DNA from: Bacteroidales bacterium
Lineage (GTDB): Bacteria; Bacteroidota; Bacteroidia; Bacteroidales; F082
Assembly (NCBI GenBank): GCA_900771045.1
Contig: CAAGMM010000075.1
Location: 1-6,102 of the forward strand
Direction of reading: 5' to 3'
Length of the DNA: 6,102 bases
A program made the translations under genes and the position numbers. Below are positions 4,277 through 6,102 of this stretch, piece by piece. The notes below the pieces were generated by a model that did no database searches, was not told the DNA's origin, and worked only from the letters and a program-made list of their open reading frames with translations. The first letter of the stretch is position 1, and the number at the start of each line of letters is the position of its first letter.

Positions 4277-6102
4277 TTTGTCAACGGCTTCCATAAACGT
4301 GAGTGTTTCACGCTCCCAGCCTTCAAATTCGTGCGATTCGTCCATCTTTGTCAAAAAATCGGCGAGTTCCTCTTTTTGAAGTTGAACGAACATCGGCTTC
4401 ATCCTGTGACAAATTGATTTTGTTTCTGAAAAAGAATGATTATCAATGCTTTTGTTTAAAAGCACGAGGTTGTCGGCAGTCGTTTCGGCAAAGGTGTTCA
4501 AAATCTGTCCGATGACTTTTTCGTCTCCGCCGAACATCTCGTCAAGTATGGGATATGATTCCGCAAAACGAGACTTCTCTTTCTTCATTGTGACCTCATT
4601 GCAGTGAAATAAAGTAGTTAAGTCATTCATTGTGAACGGTTTTCTCAGATAACCGTCGAAACCTTGCGATTTTGCCACGGCATCGCTGTATTCGCTTCGC
4701 GCCGTCATCAGGATAACAACGCTTTCTTTGTTTTTGGCTTTAACGGCCTTGAGTACGTCGTTGCCGCTCAAAGCCCCCATTTCACGGTCGGTTATAACAG
4801 CGTCGTAATGCGTGATTCTGCCTGATGCTTCATCAAATTCGGCTTTGGAACAGCATGTTTCGGCTTCAATATCAACGCGTTTTAGCATCGCCGATATTAC
4901 CGACAACAGATTCGCGTCGTCGTCAATAATAAGGACCTTTTTAATGTTTTTTCTGATAATCTCTTCAGAATCAATAGTTTCAATTGGGATTTCCACTCTG
5001 AATCTTGTTCCCGCGCCACGTTCCGACCATACTTCTATTGTTCCGTGAAGCAGTTCGACAAGCCCTTTCACGACGTAGAGCCCGAACCCGTTTCCTTCGG
5101 TCAGGTTTTCGTTGTTGATTCGGCTGAACGGCTCGTAAATACCCTTCAGTTTGTCCTTGTCAATGCCGATGCCTTCGTCATTTATATTGAAAATCAATTT
5201 GTTATCGCAAAAGGAAGACTTAAATTCGATATTGCCGTGTAAGGTGTATTTGAGGGCGTTGGACAGCAGGTTCGTCAGTATCTGCTTGATTTTGAGTGGG
5301 TCGCTTTTGATGAAGGTAGTCTTTTCGATTTCGTTTTGCGTGACGAAGCCGAGTTTTCTGCTTTGAGCAATCGGGCTGAACATCTGGGTGAGGCTTTCAC
5401 ACAGTTCGTATGCGTTGAACTGCGAGACTGAAAGTGTCTGATTACCCTGCTCGAGGCTTGAAAAATCGAGAAGGTTGGTGAGTAGGTCGAGTATGTGCGC
5501 GGCCGATTCCTGCATTGAGCCGAGCCGTTGTTTTTCATCATCGTTGGCATCAATGCGCAGCAGTTCGACGTTGCCCATAATCGACGAAAGAGGTGCTTTG
5601 ATGTCGTGCGAAACCGACAAAAGCAGTTTGTGCCGGCTCTCCATCAGTTCTTCGACTTGCCTTTTTGCCTGCTCAGTTTCTCTCTTTGCCTTTGCGAGAC
5701 GATGTATATTGCTGAAAATCAAGATGATAAATAAAATTGTCAGCGATAAAACGATAGCTGTCCCATACGTCGAAACGCTGATGTTGTGGTCGATGTCTTC
5801 CTCGCTTTTGCTGATGTCCGTCGATATTCTCCTTATGGCGTTTTTATGTAGAAGCAGAAGCACGCGTGTCAGTTCTTCGTTGATTTGCCTGTCGCTGTTG
5901 ATGAACGATTCGTATTGCCTGCGCATCCTCTCCATTCGCTCTATCTGCTCGCGTGTGCCTTGTTCGGTCACTTCGCGGATGCCGGAAAAAATCGCCGTCG
6001 TGTCAATGTCGGTCTGCCTGATGTCTTGAACGCTGTCGATTGTCGTTGTGGTGGTTATGATGACGCTGTCTTGTTCTTCAGATGAGGAAAAAAGGTCGAG
6101 AA
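4259..6102 (-). CDS. Hybrid sensor histidine kinase with receiver and HPt domains, N-terminus beyond the window
   Basis: An inner-membrane sensor kinase; 613 residues are visible and the frame stays open to the right edge. The GTG at 5971 is only an internal valine, because 43 more in-frame codons lie upstream. Visible residues 1-111 are a polar, helical, probably periplasmic segment containing five consecutive threonines (16-20). A membrane helix follows at about 112-131, then a coiled coil (133-158). The HisKA domain has SVSHDIKAPLSS with phospho-accepting H165. The HATPase domain has the N box around N281, DEGIGI (308-313) and GNGFGL (336-341). The receiver (387-498) has D393/D394, phospho-acceptor D438, T466 and K487. 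The HPt (about 513-613) has H565 in CHRMKP. Phosphate would pass His-Asp-His and then to a separate response regulator, which is not in this window. A first membrane helix should lie upstream. The sensed signal is unknown. The gene converges on the GH3 fusion with a 6-bp gap. Confidence 0.94.
   Translation of the reverse strand, partial: LDLFSSSEEQDSVIITTTTTIDSVQDIRQTDIDTTAIFSGIREVTEQGTREQIERMERMRRQYESFINSDRQINEELTRVLLLLHKNAIRRISTDISKSEEDIDHNISVSTYGTAIVLSLTILFIILIFSNIHRLAKAKRETEQAKRQVEELMESRHKLLLSVSHDIKAPLSSIMGNVELLRIDANDDEKQRLGSMQESAAHILDLLTNLLDFSSLEQGNQTLSVSQFNAYELCESLTQMFSPIAQSRKLGFVTQNEIEKTTFIKSDPLKIKQILTNLLSNALKYTLHGNIEFKSSFCDNKLIFNINDEGIGIDKDKLKGIYEPFSRINNENLTEGNGFGLYVVKGLVELLHGTIEVWSERGAGTRFRVEIPIETIDSEEIIRKNIKKVLIIDDDANLLSVISAMLKRVDIEAETCCSKAEFDEASGRITHYDAVITDREMGALSGNDVLKAVKAKNKESVVILMTARSEYSDAVAKSQGFDGYLRKPFTMNDLTTLFHCNEVTMKKEKSRFAESYPILDEMFGGDEKVIGQILNTFAETTADNLVLLNKSIDNHSFSETKSICHRMKPMFVQLQKEELADFLTKMDESHEFEGWERETLTFMEAVDKFLESF

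Noticed and set aside
5969..5971. GTG as the kinase start codon
   Set aside because: The frame is open for 43 more codons to the window edge, and the sensor region would otherwise lack its first membrane helix.
5475..6029. Plus-strand open frame of 184 codons opposite the kinase
   Set aside because: Its protein is a Ser/Arg/Cys-rich shadow of the HisKA, membrane and sensor region. The kinase frame carries clear motifs and this one has none.

Overview
The window looks like the end of an assembled contig from a member of the Bacteroidota, probably a Bacteroidales-like gut or environmental species. The evidence for this is a textbook Bacteroidota promoter (TTTG, 17 nt, TAACTTTG), the absence of Shine-Dalgarno sequences, a periplasmic GH3/serine-hydrolase fusion of a type I know from this phylum, and a hybrid histidine kinase of Bacteroidota style. 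The first 23 bases are not biological. They match the end of the Illumina TruSeq read-2 adapter, so the left edge is a real contig end with untrimmed adapter.

Layout. (1) 24-1075, plus strand: the C-terminal 349 residues of a P-type cation ATPase, most like the PMCA-type calcium pumps. Its N-terminal part is lost at the contig end. (2) 1076-1372: an AT-rich intergenic region with three different tandem-repeat arrays (a 12-bp unit resembling DnaA boxes and two 7-bp units), a palindrome, an A/T inverted repeat and the promoter of the next gene. (3) 1373-4252, plus strand: a complete 959-residue secreted protein that joins a NagZ-type GH3 beta-N-acetylhexosaminidase to a class C beta-lactamase-like serine hydrolase. 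(4) 4259-6102, minus strand: a hybrid sensor kinase (membrane segment, HisKA, HATPase, receiver, HPt). It meets gene 3 tail to tail across 6 bp, and its N-terminus lies beyond the right edge.

How they may work together. No operon is visible: the first two genes are separated by about 300 bp with a dedicated promoter, and the kinase is convergent. The fusion protein carries the two activities that B. subtilis NagZ and AmiE use one after the other to recover cell-wall muropeptides, so it may be a one-polypeptide muropeptide-processing enzyme in the periplasm. This is inference. The kinase carries all the phosphorelay modules except a DNA-binding output regulator, and none is encoded in the window. 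I see no strong sign of a new defence, mobile or RNA-based system. The points that most deserve a second look are the fusion enzyme and the repeat-packed intergenic region.
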